Assembly: GCA_030272585.1 (NCBI GenBank)
Contig: BSYQ01000006.1
Location: forward strand, 4,427,001-4,491,000
Direction of reading: 5' to 3'
Source of the DNA: Bryopsis sp. KO-2023
Lineage: Eukaryota > Chlorophyta > Ulvophyceae > Bryopsidales > Bryopsidaceae
DNA: 64,000 bases
Shown here: positions 30,105-40,908 of the stretch, in pieces
Numbering within the stretch: position 1 is the stretch's first letter
Layout: every line of letters begins with the position of its first letter
The notes under the pieces: generated by a model
The model's input: the letters and a program-made list of their open reading frames with translations, nothing else
Database searches by the model: none
Told to the model about the DNA's origin: nothing
Translations under genes and position numbers: made by a program

Positions 30105-33100
30105 TTAGGTTCGAGTTCTGCGTTGGGCCCTAGTCTTTTTCTTAGACTGGGTCACTTGTTTATTCTCCGGTTTGTTGGCTAAGTACTCCTTAAGCAAGTC
30201 CTGGGCATTGGCCAGGTGGCTTTCTGGCTCCCAGGTGGATTCCATCAAATCGTAGCCCTTCCAAAGAATCAGGTACTCCTTGCGAGTAGTGCCCCGATCT
30301 CTGAGGATGCGCTCGACCTCGAATTCGATGGTTCCATCCACTAGCTCCCCCTCTGGAGCGTCTATCTCTCGCTGATCGTCATCAAGCCGAGAGTAAGCCT
30401 TCAATTTCGACACATGGAAAGTTGGGTGGATTTTCCAGTGGTCGGGAAGGTCAAGACGGTAGGCGACAGCCCCAATTCGGCTAGCCACCCGGAAAGGTCC
30501 AACAAATCGTCGGCGGATTTTCGGTGGGATTTTCTGAAGTGAAGCAAGGGGAATATACTTGCTTTGTACCAGCACTTCATCGCCAACCTGAAAATCCACT
30601 TTCCTTCGACGTTTGTTTGCTGAGGTGCACATGCGGTTCTGTGCCTCTGCGTATTTCGCCTTAGCGTTTCGCATTTGGTCGTCCATTCGACGTACCATCT
30701 CAGCCGCCATTTCCGATTCATCGCCCGTCCGAACTCCTTTCCTGGCAACAACTATCTGCCCCATGTTCTGGCCATACAGAAGATGGGCTGGCGCGTAGCC
30801 TGTGGAGACATTCCGTGAATTATTTGCGGCAAATTCCGCGGTCGGCAAATAATCCACCCAACGGTCTGGGTACCGTTCCACATACGGACGCAGGAAATCC
30901 TCCAGCACCCGGATGGTGACTTCCGACTGCCCATCCGTTTGAGGATGGTATGCAGTGCTCATCCGGAGCTGGGTACCTAAAAGTTTGAAAAGGGAGGTCC
31001 AGAACAAACTTGTGAACCTTGGATCCCGATCCGAAACTATGATTTTAGGCAGCCCGTAGTGTTTGTATATGTTCTCCACGAACAGCTTTGCGTATTCTGG
31101 CGCCGTGATAGTTTTGTTACAGGGTACGAACCTCGCATACTTCGTCAATCGGTCTACAAAGACAGCGATTGCTGTGAAGCCATGGGAAGACGGTAGGTCG
31201 GTAACCAAGTCCGTCGTGATCTGTTCCCATTTCTGGTCTGGGATAGGCAACGGCTGCAAAAGACCTTTCTGTCTTTGCAAGTCCGATTTGTTTAGTTGAC
31301 AAGTTGGGCACGTTTTCACGTATGCCTTTACGGCTAACCCAACGCCTTTCCACCAGTAACTGCGGGTAAGTACTTCGGTCATGCGGTCTGCTCCAACATG
31401 ACCTGCACTGGGAACGTCGTGATGCTCTTCCAGAATCCGTTTCTGGAAAGAAGCAGGGACCACAAGCAAACTAGGACCTGGGTCTGTCTTGGTATAATAC
31501 AAGAACCCGTCGTCCAGCTTGTGTTGCGGAGAAACCCCTCGTTCCATCCTTTCAAAGATAGGCTTGAGTTGTTCATCACTTCTCAAAGCCTCTTTCCATG
31601 CCTCCTTCTCTGCCACTTCCCAAGTGGAGAGGTTATTGAGCTGGTCTGGCGGACCAGGAAGGCTCCGGGATAACGCATCAGCCAAGACATTGGCTTTCCC
31701 CTGGATATAGACGATTTTTGGACCTATGGATTGGAAAAACCCTGAGTTTAACCACCGGGTTTGGGTCCGCGACAACGTGCTCTGGTTCATGAAGTGGGTG
31801 ATCGGTTTGTGGTCCGTCAACACCTTCACACCCCCATCGCATCCCTCAAGGTAGTGTCGCCACTGGGCTAAAGCATATGCTATTGCCCCCAGCTCCCGCT
31901 CATATGCGGAGTATCGCGTTTCAGCTGGTTTTAATCGTCTGGAAAGGTATGCAATTGGTTGCAAACCTTTCCCATGATCCTGGGTAAGAACCGCTCCATA
32001 TGCAGTTCCAGATGCATCCGTTATTACGGTGTACTCCTTAGCCGGATCAGGAAGGAGTAAGATCGGTGCGCGGCTAATCCGATCCTTAAGTTCGTTGTAG
32101 GCATTGCGTTGGTTCAGCCCCCATTCCCAGACAGTATCCTTCTTGGTTAGATCTGTCAAGGGACTCGCAATCCTAGCGAACTCAGGAATGAACTTACGAT
32201 AGTAAGACACCATTCCCAGGAAACTTCGCACATCAGTGACCGAAGTTAACTCCTTCCATTGTTGAATAGCCTTAACCTTATCCTGCATTGGTTGAAGGCC
32301 TTTTTCCGACAAATGATACCCCAGGTAGTCCGTCTCTGCTACCCCTACTTCGCACTTACTGGCTTTTGCGTACAACTTATGTTTCCGCAACCGTTCAAAG
32401 ACCAGTTTTAGGTGCTCGACGTGCTCTTCCACCGAGTTGGAAAAGACCAGGATGTCGTCGATAAACACCACTACAAACTCGTCAAGGAACTCCCCCAGCA
32501 AATCCTGAACCATGGTCTGGAACTGGGCTGGGCAGTTGGTCATTCCGAACGGACACACGAGAAACTCGAAATGTCCGTATCTCGTCCGGAATGCCGTCTT
32601 GGGAGTATCCTTGGGTCGAACGGGAAACTGCCAGTAGCCTGAGCGGAGGTCGATCTTCGTATAGATCTTCGCTCTGGCGAGACGGTCCATTAACTCCTCA
32701 GGAAGAGGGAGTGGATACCTATTCTTTACCGTGAATTTGTTTATCCAACGGTACTCCACACACATTCTCAACCCTCCGTCTTTCTTGGGAACAAAGAGTA
32801 TGGGTGCGCCCCAGGGACTCTCGGAGGGTCGGATCTTCCTTTGCTCGAGGAGGTAATCCACCTGTGTCCTAACTTCGTCCAGCTCGGCTGGAGAGAGTTT
32901 GTACAAGGGACGGTGGATTGGGGTCATTTGTTCGTCCTCCAGGTCCACCTTAAATTCGTGGCCTTTTCTGACTGGAGGAACGCCGGGTGGTAAGTCTTTC
33001 GGGAACACATCCTTGAAACTTGTGAGGACAGCCTTGATCCTTGGGTCGAGACCCGAATGCATTACCTTTTCCACATCTGGCTGGAGATAAGCCGGTGTGG

Positions 33101-34223
33101 TTCCAATAGCGTTCAAACGCTCTTCTGGAATTCCCGGATATGGATACTGCATGAGGTGTGCCATATCTTCCGGGGTGGTTGGTCGCACAACCACAAGGTA
33201 TGCCTGATCAACTTCTGGACTGTTCTTCACGAGCGAGAATAACTTCTTCGCTGAGACTGTATCAATAGCCGGTGCTAGGTGCTGAAAGTAGTCTGATGGT
33301 CGTTCCTTCATAGGAACCGTTGTCCATCCAGCACCTACTGGAACTTTGAGCGTGCCTGTTGCAAAGTCCAGTTTGGGATTGGTCTGCATCAACCAAGGAA
33401 GCCCTAGTATCATGTCATATGAAAGGTTTGGGAAGACGTCTGCGGAAAGGGTTGTGGTATAAGTACCCATCCTGAGCTGCAAGTCTTCGCATCGCCGATC
33501 AAGTGAACATAGGGTTCCGTCCGCCAAAGTGACTCCCTTTTTGCACTCGGTTGTTTCGAGTTTCAGTCTCGTGACTAGTTTCTTGGTAATGTAGTTCTCC
33601 GTTGCACCACAATCAACATAGGCGGAGATCGGTACTCCTCCTAATCTGGCTCGGATCTCATATCCCATAAATTTCAAATGGTTAGGACCTCCTAGTGGTA
33701 ACATACGCTCAGAAGGTGAATACTGACCCTCATCCACTTTTTGTCCTCTACCTGTTCCCTGAACAGGGGCTGCTGACTCGTCAGTTGGTGGTGAGCGAGT
33801 GGCAGGCTTATTTGATTCCCTTGCGGGTTCCCTTCCTTCCGGACTTCGTTTCGTTCCTTGAGGCGGGAACGATACCGAATTCTCAGTTCCTTCAGGACTA
33901 CCAAGGTCTCCATGAACAGAGTCGACAGGTTCCGAACTTGATTCTGAACTTGTCCTAGTAAGCGTGCTGCACTTACTGGATCGAGTTTCCAACTTAGCAC
34001 TCATAATCGATCCCTCTGCACCTTGGGTAGCATTCTTTTCTATTTCCCCTTGTGCTCTTTTAATCACTTCTGCGTTTCGAGCTAACCTTTCTTTTCTAAG
34101 AAGTTTCTGGCGCTGCTTATATCTGTGACGGCGTGCCCTTCTGCGTTTCGCCGAACGAGTCTGGGCTCTGTTCATCCGGCTTTTTCGTTTAACCATTTCT
34201 TGAACTTTTCGCCCTCTGGACAC
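30105..34223 (-). CDS. Element A pol: protease-RT-RNase H-integrase-chromodomain
   Basis: The open frame is 1372 residues. In order: a basic N terminus, an aspartic protease region around YVDCGATENYITKKLV, reverse transcriptase with FVVVFIDDILVFS, RNase H with VITDASGTAYGAVL, an integrase zinc-binding region (HVGADRMTEVL then CPTCQ), the integrase core with VSDRDPRFTS, and a C-terminal chromodomain (EYLILWKGY, STWEPESHL). This order defines Ty3/gypsy chromoviruses. Its start overlaps the end of gag by about 50 bases in another frame, the arrangement in which this family commonly uses programmed frameshifting. Confidence 0.9.
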   Translation of the reverse strand: MSRGRKVQEMVKRKSRMNRAQTRSAKRRRARRHRYKQRQKLLRKERLARNAEVIKRAQGEIEKNATQGAEGSIMSAKLETRSSKCSTLTRTSSESSSEPVDSVHGDLGSPEGTENSVSFPPQGTKRSPEGREPARESNKPATRSPPTDESAAPVQGTGRGQKVDEGQYSPSERMLPLGGPNHLKFMGYEIRARLGGVPISAYVDCGATENYITKKLVTRLKLETTECKKGVTLADGTLCSLDRRCEDLQLRMGTYTTTLSADVFPNLSYDMILGLPWLMQTNPKLDFATGTLKVPVGAGWTTVPMKERPSDYFQHLAPAIDTVSAKKLFSLVKNSPEVDQAYLVVVRPTTPEDMAHLMQYPYPGIPEERLNAIGTTPAYLQPDVEKVMHSGLDPRIKAVLTSFKDVFPKDLPPGVPPVRKGHEFKVDLEDEQMTPIHRPLYKLSPAELDEVRTQVDYLLEQRKIRPSESPWGAPILFVPKKDGGLRMCVEYRWINKFTVKNRYPLPLPEELMDRLARAKIYTKIDLRSGYWQFPVRPKDTPKTAFRTRYGHFEFLVCPFGMTNCPAQFQTMVQDLLGEFLDEFVVVFIDDILVFSNSVEEHVEHLKLVFERLRKHKLYAKASKCEVGVAETDYLGYHLSEKGLQPMQDKVKAIQQWKELTSVTDVRSFLGMVSYYRKFIPEFARIASPLTDLTKKDTVWEWGLNQRNAYNELKDRISRAPILLLPDPAKEYTVITDASGTAYGAVLTQDHGKGLQPIAYLSRRLKPAETRYSAYERELGAIAYALAQWRHYLEGCDGGVKVLTDHKPITHFMNQSTLSRTQTRWLNSGFFQSIGPKIVYIQGKANVLADALSRSLPGPPDQLNNLSTWEVAEKEAWKEALRSDEQLKPIFERMERGVSPQHKLDDGFLYYTKTDPGPSLLVVPASFQKRILEEHHDVPSAGHVGADRMTEVLTRSYWWKGVGLAVKAYVKTCPTCQLNKSDLQRQKGLLQPLPIPDQKWEQITTDLVTDLPSSHGFTAIAVFVDRLTKYARFVPCNKTITAPEYAKLFVENIYKHYGLPKIIVSDRDPRFTSLFWTSLFKLLGTQLRMSTAYHPQTDGQSEVTIRVLEDFLRPYVERYPDRWVDYLPTAEFAANNSRNVSTGYAPAHLLYGQNMGQIVVARKGVRTGDESEMAAEMVRRMDDQMRNAKAKYAEAQNRMCTSANKRRRKVDFQVGDEVLVQSKYIPLASLQKIPPKIRRRFVGPFRVASRIGAVAYRLDLPDHWKIHPTFHVSKLKAYSRLDDDQREIDAPEGELVDGTIEFEVERILRDRGTTRKEYLILWKGYDLMESTWEPESHLANAQDLLKEYLANKPENKQVTQSKKKTRAQRRTRT

Positions 34224-37003
34224 TTACTTTGAATATGTCCAGTTTTTCCACACATATAGCATTTGGGATTTGCGCCTCCACCTCCACGTCCTTGATTCCT
34301 GCCACCACCTCGTCCGCGACCTCGGCCACCACCCCTTCCCCGACCTCGACCTTGGCCAATGTTTTGTGCCTGGTCTGGCTGAGGTTGCTGTTGGCCACCC
34401 ATCTGGTTTGCCTTATCAGTCTGGGGTTGGTTTTGCTTTTTATTTTGGCCTCGGCCTTTACCTCCGCGCCACCGTCCGCGGCCACGAAAGTTTCCTCCTC
34501 CGGATGAGGCAATAGCATCAAGACGAGCCGCCGTCTGGATCGCCAACTCAATGCCGTGCGGCACTTGAGCCACAGTTTGTTGTTTGATATGGAACTTTAA
34601 CCCGTCCACGAAGAAGAAGTATTGTTCTTCATCTGTCATGTTGGGAATCCTCAGCACTTGTTCTCGGAAAGCAACAATGTACTGGTGCACTGACCCAGTC
34701 TGTTTCAGGTTCCGTAAGGAGCGCCTGGCTACATCAGACATTCTGGTGGGTTCAAATGCTTGGACCAGTTCCTCAACAAACTCAATCCAATTTGTGATTG
34801 GATGTCTTTTTCCTTCCCTTGTACGCAGATCCTGGACGTTTCGCCACTGAGCAGCAGCTCCGGTCAGGTTACTGCGGAAGAGCCTGAACCATACGCTCTC
34901 ATCGATGTCCAAAGTCTGGCAATAGACCGTCATTTCTAGTTGCCAATCTCTGATCCATCGCTGACCATCACCTGAGAAGGCCTTTGGGAAAGGAATACGA
35001 ACGGATGACGGAATCCGTCCGTGGCGATCTTGCGGAGCAGCAAAGCCTTGGTTAGGGTCTGGAGGACCCCCACCTCCACCTCCGCCACCTCCACCTCCAC
35101 CTGGGTGGTACGGCCATCCACCACCCCCACCTCCACCTGGTCCGGAAAGGAAAGATCCCCCTCCACTTCCAGGTGGTCCTCCTCCGCCTCCACCCCCAGG
35201 CCCACCTCCGGGTCCCCCTCCACCACCACCAGATCGATTTCCACCCTGTGGCTGGCTTGATGGAGTTGAGGGGTAGGAACCCCACCCGTAATACGGGTTA
35301 CTCGCGGAAGGTGCTCCGTATTGGTTTACGGATTGTCCCAAACTTGGTTGGGTGCCTGGTTGGTTTCCTGGTTGGATACCAGGTTGGGTGTTAAGAGCCG
35401 GGATTGGATAGAAGACAGACAGCGGAACTGTCGTCAGTGGTTGTGTTAACATGGATGTCGTTGGTGGTAACACACTCGTTACAGGGGCACTAAGTATGGG
35501 TCTGGCTGTGCCAAGTTGACCCGCTTGGCCGAATGGTGCGCCCATTGCCATAGTTTGTGGCGGCGCAAGACTCCATGCCGTCCGTGTTCTTGGGGATGTA
35601 AATAAACCCCAGGAAGATGGAGAACCTCCACCCACGGAGTCTGCGACAGTTGTCGATGGGCTGCGACCACCCAATCCTCCTAATGTGGTTAGACCAGTAA
35701 AAGTACTCAGATCCGGAACAGGTGGTACCGGAAATGGGATACTGGTAAGAGGAGTGGATGACACAAAAGGAACGCTTGTGGCTGCAGCTGTCGTGGCCGG
35801 CAAAGTGACCGTGCCAGTTCCTGCTCCCATCATACCCACTACAACTGGGTCCTGAGCCGGGACTCGAACTTTCTCCCGTTTTTTCCACGCACTCAGTGTT
35901 TCTTTGAACTTAGAATCAACATACTTGGATAGGTTACTTTCCAAAGTCTGCTGTTTCTCTGTCGCGTCTGATAGAAATTTCTCCATCAGTTGCATCGACC
36001 TGTGTCCTCCTGCAGTGTCATCAGAACTCACACTACCTCGGTCCGCTCTTCTTTGTTTGCGTTGCTCCTCGGCTTCGTGTAAGTCCCGCAACACTTTTAG
36101 GCTCTGGCTTACCAGGCCTGAGAGTGTATCTAGCTGGCCTTGATGGTCGACTTGCTCGCACCGAGACTCATCAGTAGCCCTAGCAAGGTTATCCAGCGTT
36201 GTCTGCTGTAGGCGCATACCTTCAGCAACTTTTGTCAGAGAGGCTTGCAGAGACAGAATTTGTTTCTCCCTGAGCGCATTGGTTTGATCAACAGCTTCAG
36301 CTTGGGTACGGGCTGATTCCTGCAGTCGATCGAGTCGCTCTTGCAGAATAGCCTCGTTATCATATTTACCCAACAGATTTCTGTCGATCCGCTCTGTGGA
36401 CTTTATATTCTGTTCCAGCAATTTGTGCTGGTGGTCTAACAATTTCTGTTGTCTTTCTATCGACTCAGTATTGTGTTTGACCAGCTTCTGGGCCTCCTTC
36501 CTGACATAGAGCACGAACTGCTCATATTCCTCTTTCAGGTCGCCTTTTAAGGTCGACTCTGCACGCTGAACCTGCTCGTGAACTTGTCCTTCCAGGTTTT
36601 GTGCGACCTCCTGCACATTCGAGGAGACAGCGGCATACACATGCTCAGCTGTGTCCCTAAGTTGTCCCTCGTCCACACCATGAACGTGCACCTCCTGCTG
36701 GTGGACGTTTATGTGCTGATGTTCATGGTGAAGGATGTTGGTGACTTCTATTGTCGGGACGTCCTCCATATCCTCATCATACTCCTCGTCCCCGGACTCT
36801 TCCGACTCTTGTTCAGAGTCTAAGTCTGCGTCCGGTTCCTCAACCTGGTCGGGTACATGTCTGTCCCACTGCAAATCATGTATTTGCTGTGCTGGTGGGT
36901 GCACCACATCTGGATAGACCACGGGAATTAGTTGGTTATCCTTCACCACTTCCTCCTCCGGAGGTGGAATAGGTGGTAGTTGTGGCGGCGTCTGGCCGGA
37001 CAT
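34172..37003 (-). CDS. Element A gag: large Gag with coiled coil and zinc knuckle
   Basis: The open frame is 943 residues, long for a Ty3 Gag. The N-terminal 340 residues are acidic and then coiled-coil. A Ser/Thr/Pro-rich part and a very Gly-rich part follow. Next comes the capsid-type retrotransposon gag domain (PFPKAFSGDGQRWIRDW, AAAQWRNV, FVEELVQAF, VHQYIVAFREQVLRI). An RG-rich stretch precedes the zinc knuckle CYMCGKTGHIQSKC near the end. It forms the particle and binds element RNA by analogy with the family. Confidence 0.88.
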   Translation of the reverse strand: MSGQTPPQLPPIPPPEEEVVKDNQLIPVVYPDVVHPPAQQIHDLQWDRHVPDQVEEPDADLDSEQESEESGDEEYDEDMEDVPTIEVTNILHHEHQHINVHQQEVHVHGVDEGQLRDTAEHVYAAVSSNVQEVAQNLEGQVHEQVQRAESTLKGDLKEEYEQFVLYVRKEAQKLVKHNTESIERQQKLLDHQHKLLEQNIKSTERIDRNLLGKYDNEAILQERLDRLQESARTQAEAVDQTNALREKQILSLQASLTKVAEGMRLQQTTLDNLARATDESRCEQVDHQGQLDTLSGLVSQSLKVLRDLHEAEEQRKQRRADRGSVSSDDTAGGHRSMQLMEKFLSDATEKQQTLESNLSKYVDSKFKETLSAWKKREKVRVPAQDPVVVGMMGAGTGTVTLPATTAAATSVPFVSSTPLTSIPFPVPPVPDLSTFTGLTTLGGLGGRSPSTTVADSVGGGSPSSWGLFTSPRTRTAWSLAPPQTMAMGAPFGQAGQLGTARPILSAPVTSVLPPTTSMLTQPLTTVPLSVFYPIPALNTQPGIQPGNQPGTQPSLGQSVNQYGAPSASNPYYGWGSYPSTPSSQPQGGNRSGGGGGGPGGGPGGGGGGGPPGSGGGSFLSGPGGGGGGGWPYHPGGGGGGGGGGGGPPDPNQGFAAPQDRHGRIPSSVRIPFPKAFSGDGQRWIRDWQLEMTVYCQTLDIDESVWFRLFRSNLTGAAAQWRNVQDLRTREGKRHPITNWIEFVEELVQAFEPTRMSDVARRSLRNLKQTGSVHQYIVAFREQVLRIPNMTDEEQYFFFVDGLKFHIKQQTVAQVPHGIELAIQTAARLDAIASSGGGNFRGRGRWRGGKGRGQNKKQNQPQTDKANQMGGQQQPQPDQAQNIGQGRGRGRGGGRGRGRGGGRNQGRGGGGANPKCYMCGKTGHIQSKCPEGEKFKKWLNEKAG

Positions 37004-37649
37004 GTTATTTGAGTGAAATCCGCCGGGAATTGTGGTAGCGAACAGGAAAGTTCTCGGTTTTTCCGTAGAACTGTTTCCGACTTTTCCGCGGGAAAAGATG
37101 GAAACTTTCTGGTGTCAGACAGTGTTTGGGTGTAAGCTACTATCCGTCGTGAGATTTTCCAGCGATATTTAGTAATTCCGACTGGAATCAGACGGTGCGG
37201 TACTTGTCCTCCGGAAAGAGTGACTGTTAGTAATCGGACGGGGCGGTGGACGGTCTGGTTTCTGTCAGGTCGTCAGAACCAGAGTCGTCTCGCTCTCGTT
37301 TCCGAACTTTCCGGGGTACAGTCGCACGTTCGTGTTTCGAACGTCTGCTCACGCGGTCGCCTGCCCGAACGACTGTTTTTTCCTGCGCTTTTCCGACGTT
37401 TTTCTCTCGACTTCTACAGATCTATAGATCTGAGAGTCAGTTCACTAGTGGACTCCGATTGTTTCGCGACTTCGCCTGGACGTTGTAAGCGACAACGCGA
37501 GAGTATCGCTCACTCTCGAAAGGTATCTTCGCCCTCTCACGCCCCTTGGAACTAACGAGTTCCAGATCTGTGGGATTTAGTAATCCCTAGGGTCAGATCT
37601 TTGGGGGGGTTGCGCGAGTTCGCCTGTGGAGTGCGCCTGGCCTCGACCA

Positions 37650-37661
37650 GCTCCGAAACCA
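37650..37661 (-). other. Primer-binding site of element A
   Basis: GCTCCGAAACCA on the plus strand (TGGTTTCGGAGC on minus) lies two bases from the LTR end at 37664. Confidence 0.8.
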
Positions 37662-37663
37662 AA

Positions 37664-37695
37664 TGATAAGGGGGTCTAGGACCCCGAGACACAAG

Positions 37696-37736
<41 letters not shown>

Positions 37737-37742
37737 TCACTG
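37664..37742 (-). repeat. Element A LTR-end segment, right copy
   Basis: Matches 27256-27336 and abuts the PBS. Homology stops abruptly after TCACTG. Confidence 0.75.
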
Positions 37743-38529
37743 TAACGATGCAGAACTGGACCAGTACTACTGGCAGTTCTACCCTAAGAAGGGTCCAACA
37801 CTCATAGCAAGACAGCAGAGCAGAATGCTGCTGCTGCTGCTGCTATGACTAATACTACTACTGCTACTCCATGAATGGATATTCACAGGAGATGCAGCAA
37901 GGGATGTGAACGAGTGCTGCAGGCGCCGTCACATCAGGAAGATGATATATGAGGTCTATGACCGACTGCTGCAAGAGGAACGAAGTGCAGCAGCAGACCG
38001 ACATAGTGGAGTCATCGACGCTGCAAGGGAAAGCACGACTGCTGCAAGAGAGAAGTCGTGATAGGACTACTACAATAGTATTACTTCCCCGTGCGTAACG
38101 ATGAGAGAGGTGTAGCAACACCGTGACAGACAAGCACAACAGTCTATGACTGACATCGGGAGTGCTGCGGAGATCGCAGCAGCGTCGCGCTGCAGGAGAT
38201 GCAGCACGTGAGAGGGATGCAGCATTGGCGGCAGAGATCACGTGATATGTCGACAAGCTGGCATCGAGAGTGGGAACTTCGTGTGAGGCGTCAGCCGTCA
38301 CTGCAGCAAGAGTTAACGAAGGCGCAACAAAGGCGCGACTAACCTTCTAGAGACTCGAAGAAGGGTTGAAAAGAGACGACACGCTGTCGAAGTTCCTAGT
38401 CGACTAGGCGGAGAGTACAGTCAGGAATAGAGGATGCAAGGAAATAAGAAGGGCTTTGTGGTTGTTTGTATGTCTTGGTTTAAGTGTAAAAAGAGTCTTT
38501 CTGCAGCAAAGTCGTTCGAAAAAAGATAG
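37743..38529. other. CTGC/CAGC-rich non-coding segment
   Basis: The sequence is dominated by CTGCTG, GCAGCA and GATGCAGCA words and has (CTG)n at 37829-37845. It contains no convincing protein. Its wording resembles the internal region of element F. It lies between the truncated LTR of A and the truncated RNase H end of D, so it may be part of another non-coding retroelement; the TGTAACG start at 37741 is like that of the F LTR. Confidence 0.4.
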
Positions 38530-38778
38530 TCGTTTCAGGTAGCATCGCCACAACTTAAGAGCATGCACTACGGCGAACATTTCCTTGTCACCTATGCTCC
38601 AGTTAAGTTGGGCTCCTGATAACTTTCGACTTTCAAAAGCTATAGGATGTTCCTCTTGCAACAAGATTGCACCGATCGCATAATCCGAAGCATCTGCGAT
38701 AACTTCAAAATCCTTTTCGAAGTTAGGCATTGCCAAACAAGGTGCATGTGTTAAATTCTCTTTAACACCATCAAAGCC
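38530..38778 (-). mobile_element. Element D RNase H part
   Basis: The translation includes APCLAMPNFEKDFEVIADAS, AIGAILLQ and HPIAFESRKLSGAQLNWS, the start of a Ty3 RNase H. Similarity ends near 38530. Confidence 0.8.
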
Positions 38779-39200
38779 TGATAGTGAAGCTTGTGGGTGA
38801 CGCAATAGTGGTCGGCTGTGTTGGTTGGATTCGTGATAACTTGCTGGCTAACGCAAGTATACTTGTGGGGTTTGTTGGTTTAGACAACTCTCTAGCTAGC
38901 GCGGTTGTGAACGCTACTAGAGCACTTAGTTGGATAAGTGATTGCGTCAGGCAAACACTTAGACACACACACACACAAACACACACACAAGCGGGAACAC
39001 ACCAATCCCACGAATCCCGAGTTCTTACAAAGTAACTATGAGTGTCAAAACAACGAGTGGGCCTCTTAAGTACCCCTAAGTGTAGTACGCTGACGCATGC
39101 CCCAAACTCTGGGTCTAATCTGTCTTACTCGTGAACCCACATGCGTCAGCCACCCTCGGCTCTATCCCAAACTACCTCGTATAGCGCTAAAATACTAACA
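38779..39200 (+). mobile_element. Solo LTR inside element D
   Basis: A 422-bp segment begins TGATAGTG and ends ACTAACA, with the 5-base direct repeat AAGCC on both sides (38774-38778, 39201-39205). It lacks internal element sequence. This is the structure of a solo LTR left by recombination of a full element. It contains a CA-rich stretch (about 38960-38993). Its strand orientation is not determined by the sequence; plus is shown arbitrarily. Confidence 0.85.
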
Positions 39201-39965
39201 AAGCCTCTTTGACAATCCTCGGTCCAACTCCACTCTTTACCCTTCCTAAGTAAATTTGTGAGTGGGGCTACAAGCTTGCTGTAACCTTGCACAAATCTCC
39301 GGAAATAGTTAGAGAGCCCTAAAAATGAACGCAAATGTTGCACATGTTCCTCCGGAGTTTTGCTGAATACAAGTATGTCGTCAAGGTAGATTAGAACCAA
39401 CTTCCCAATCATACCCGAGAATACTTGATTCATCCAAGTCTGGAATACTGCAGGTGCATTCGTCAAGCCCATTGGAAGCACTTTGTATTCATACAGACCG
39501 AATGGGGTTTTGAAAGCAGTCTTCGGTTGGTCTGACTCCTTCACTCGAAGTTGCCAATACCCTGCTTTCAAATCTAAGGCCGAAAAGAACTTCGAACCTT
39601 GCAGTTGATCAAGGAGATCATCTATCCTTGGTAGTGGATACTGATTCCTGATCGTCAACTTGTTTAAGCCTCTATAGTCGATACACATTCGTCGAGTACC
39701 ATCTGGTTTGGGAACAAACAAGATTGGTGCACCCCACGGACTACAACTAGGCTTAATCAAACCCTTCTGCAGCATATCAGAGACTTGATCTTCAATCTCT
39801 TTTCTTTCACCCGGTGTGTAACGAAACATTGGTCTATGTACCGGTTTCGCTCCAGGGACAAGATCAATTGCTGCATCCTCTTCTCGAGATGGAGGGCATT
39901 CCGCCAACTCATCTGAGAATCTGTCTTTATACTCATCTAACAGACTTTCCAGCTCTGTTTGATAT
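39201..39965 (-). mobile_element. Element D reverse transcriptase part
   Basis: Typical Ty3 RT blocks are visible: [60 protein letters not shown] and [13 protein letters not shown]. It ends at element E on one side and the solo LTR on the other. Confidence 0.88.
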
Positions 39966-40178
39966 TGTAGAGGGTCACTTTGTTAACGAGAGGGAGTCAA
40001 GTCGTGTGGGAGGAGTGGTCGGAGTCACAAGCTCTATCGAGCGTCAATGTCTTACACAGGTCAAAAACACGGTCCTTGATACAATCCCAATAGTGCCCTT
40101 TATCCTAACTCTATGTCGGACACCGAGAAAGTCAACCTCGTGGCTCTAATTAGCCCGATAATAAGTAACCCGACTACA
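39966..40178 (-). repeat. Element E 3' LTR
   Basis: 213 bp, TG...CA ends, apparently identical to 44171-44383. Confidence 0.92.
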
Positions 40179-40908
40179 ATCCCCTCCACCTCACCGACTA
40201 AACTCCAGTCAGGCGAGTGAGGTCATATCAATCAAACTCCAAAGGACACCTCAGGATCGTTCACCGAAAATAATTCAGTCCAAAGTCCGTCAAAAGTCCG
40301 AATCCGAATCAATCCGAGAATAGAAAGAAAAACGTCCCACTATCTCGTTCTCTCAAGCGAGCCAATCCCAAAAGGCAAAGCTCAGCTCATTTCATTCTAG
40401 CCCACTCGAGTTCGAATCCAGCCCAAGTCAATTCAATAAACAGTCAATCAATCAATGTCCCACTGACTCCCAGCTAGCAAATAAACAGTTCACATCCAGC
40501 ACTCTAGCAAACTCCCCTCCAGAAACATAATCAAAACATTCAAAATCCAGGAAGTGCTAGGGAGTACAGAAAAATCAAAACACAGGAATCCTGTCCCTAG
40601 AATCCCAAATGTTCCAGTAAAAATAAGAAATCCCCAGTCAATAAACAATCAGGTCATTCAGGTTTCAAAACACTAGCCTCTTCCCAGGCTACCCAAATTC
40701 GATTTCCTTTTTACTTCCTTTTCGAATCTTCTTTTCTAAAACTTCCACTTCGACTTCGATCGGTTTCCAGCGACTTACCCAAAGCAGTCTGCGATCGCCT
40801 AGCGGTAGTACCCATCACGCAATCCGATAACCGCCCCCTCGCGATCCGTCAGTCTGTAGGTATTCCGGTCGTCCTTCGCCTCGATCGTCGTAAAGTCGTC
40901 ACCACCAA
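40179..40908 (-). other. Element E 3' non-coding region
   Basis: About 730 bases lie between the chromodomain frame and the 3' LTR without an open frame of note. It starts, beside the LTR, with the purine tract and is otherwise A/C-rich. Confidence 0.6.

Larger units (their letters stand above)
27256..37742 (-). mobile_element. Element A: Ty3/gypsy chromovirus with a third ORF
   Basis: Order on the minus strand: LTR end (37742-37664), PBS (37661-37650), leader, gag (37003-34172), pol (34223-30105), spacer with 23-bp repeats, a third ORF (29461-28124), and an LTR-end copy at 27336-27256. The two LTR-end segments share about 80 bases (TGATAAGGGGGTCTAGG, then CA and GA repeats) and then differ, so the LTRs could not be bounded and one may be truncated or replaced. 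All three protein frames are long and open, so the coding part looks whole and fairly recent. The element apparently inserted into element C. Confidence 0.75.

Noticed and set aside
34936-35394. Several open frames on both strands at the Gly-rich part of element A gag
   Set aside because: They shadow the low-complexity GGN-rich gag sequence and show no domain.
37664-37739. A 76-bp miniature LTR (TGATAAGG to GAGTCA) for element A
   Set aside because: Homology goes past the putative end, flanking duplications do not match, and no purine tract adjoins the left copy.
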